Assembly: GCA_963726795.1 (NCBI GenBank)
Contig: CAVSDD010000003.1
Span: 248,001-312,000, forward strand
From: Hyphomicrobium_A sp963726795
Lineage (GTDB): Bacteria > Pseudomonadota > Alphaproteobacteria > Rhizobiales > Hyphomicrobiaceae
Length of the DNA stretch: 64,000 nucleotides
Reading direction: 5' to 3'
A model generated the notes under the pieces. The model did no database searches and was not told the DNA's origin. It worked only from the letters and a program-made list of their open reading frames with translations. Positions 63,788-64,000 of this stretch are shown here, one piece after another. A program made the position numbers and the translations under genes. Within the stretch, counting starts at the first letter, position 1, and every line of letters begins with the position of its first letter.

Positions 63788-64000
63788 TCAGGCGTTGACG
63801 GCGATCCGGCTCTTCATTTCGGCCGGCGAGCCGAAGTGCTCAAAATACCGCGGATCGATTTTCTCGACCGGCATGATGATGAGAACATCGGTCGTGCCGA
63901 ACTGGTGATCGATAACGGCCCCATCCCCGACGAAGGCGCCGAGGCGCAGGTAACCCTTGATGAGCGGTGGCAGCGCTTTCAGTGCTGCCTTGGTATCGAC
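63788..64000 (-). CDS. olsB: OlsB-like acyl-ACP:ornithine N-acyltransferase, partial (3' end only)
   Basis: The last 70 codons are visible, from the window edge to TGA at 63788-63790. The C-terminal segment ALPPLIKGYLRLGAFVGDG then QFGTTDVLIIMPVEKIDPRYFEHFG is characteristic of the OlsB/hemolysin-like acyltransferases that make lyso-ornithine lipid or similar N-acyl amino acids. The catalytic part lies beyond the window. Confidence 0.8.
   Translation of the reverse strand, partial: VDTKAALKALPPLIKGYLRLGAFVGDGAVIDHQFGTTDVLIIMPVEKIDPRYFEHFGSPAEMKSRIAVNA

Noticed and set aside
1..64000. CRISPR arrays, insertion sequences, prophage, tRNA or rRNA genes
   Set aside because: No regularly spaced repeats, transposase or integrase motifs, or rRNA/tRNA-like segments were recognised on either strand; tRNA detection by eye is limited and a covariance-model scan would be decisive.

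Overview
The window is about 64 kb of GC-rich, gene-dense chromosome from an alphaproteobacterium, almost certainly of the order Hyphomicrobiales. Supports are the gene order (murJ-trpS-usp-nfuA-tsaB-rimI-mur-plsC-miaB-phoH-ybeY-corC-lnt-XRE-metK-trmB, then rimP-nusA-ylxR-infB-rbfA-truB-rpsO-pnp, then fabI/fabB/fabA/irr), an Irr plus a second Fur-type regulator, a malic enzyme-phosphotransacetylase fusion, a PHB depolymerase and an OlsB-type N-acyltransferase. Genus cannot be fixed from sequence alone; a Hyphomicrobium-like organism is a guess based on the PQQ dehydrogenase and the hydroxypyruvate/glyoxylate-type reductase. No insertion sequence, prophage, CRISPR array, rRNA or tRNA gene was recognised.

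Layout. 1-4.3 kb: end of a DUF6569 gene, a frameshifted moeB, a secreted DUF4189 protein, a D-2-hydroxyacid dehydrogenase and a secreted SH3 protein. 4.3-8.8 kb: irr facing away from fabA-fabB-fabI, then murI. 8.8-17 kb: a His/Glu-rich LTXXQ periplasmic protein, agmatine deiminase and N-carbamoylputrescine amidase (agmatine to putrescine), corA, a secreted ankyrin protein, and a PQQ alcohol dehydrogenase with a dihaem cytochrome c. 17-43.9 kb: a nearly unbroken minus-strand block for RNA processing, translation, tRNA modification, envelope and Fe-S functions. 44-56 kb: rhomboid protease, OmpA-type protein, glnD, frameshifted mutS, maeB, phaZ and a GST.

56.2-63.8 kb is the accessory highlight. 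A PLP enzyme closely resembling CqsA/LqsA (alpha-hydroxyketone autoinducer synthase) is followed by a six-TM histidine kinase resembling CqsS/LqsS, a response regulator with an expanded receiver domain (LqsR-like position), a FadL-type outer-membrane protein and a PAS-GGDEF-EAL protein. Together they look like a complete long-chain alpha-hydroxyketone signalling circuit with possible signal uptake and c-di-GMP output. This circuit is best known from Vibrio and Legionella, not from Hyphomicrobiales. The window ends inside an olsB-like gene.

Three conserved genes (moeB, metK, mutS) each carry a one-base frameshift explained by one extra base in or beside a run of G on the + strand. Because metK is normally essential, these are more likely sequencing or assembly errors than real gene loss.
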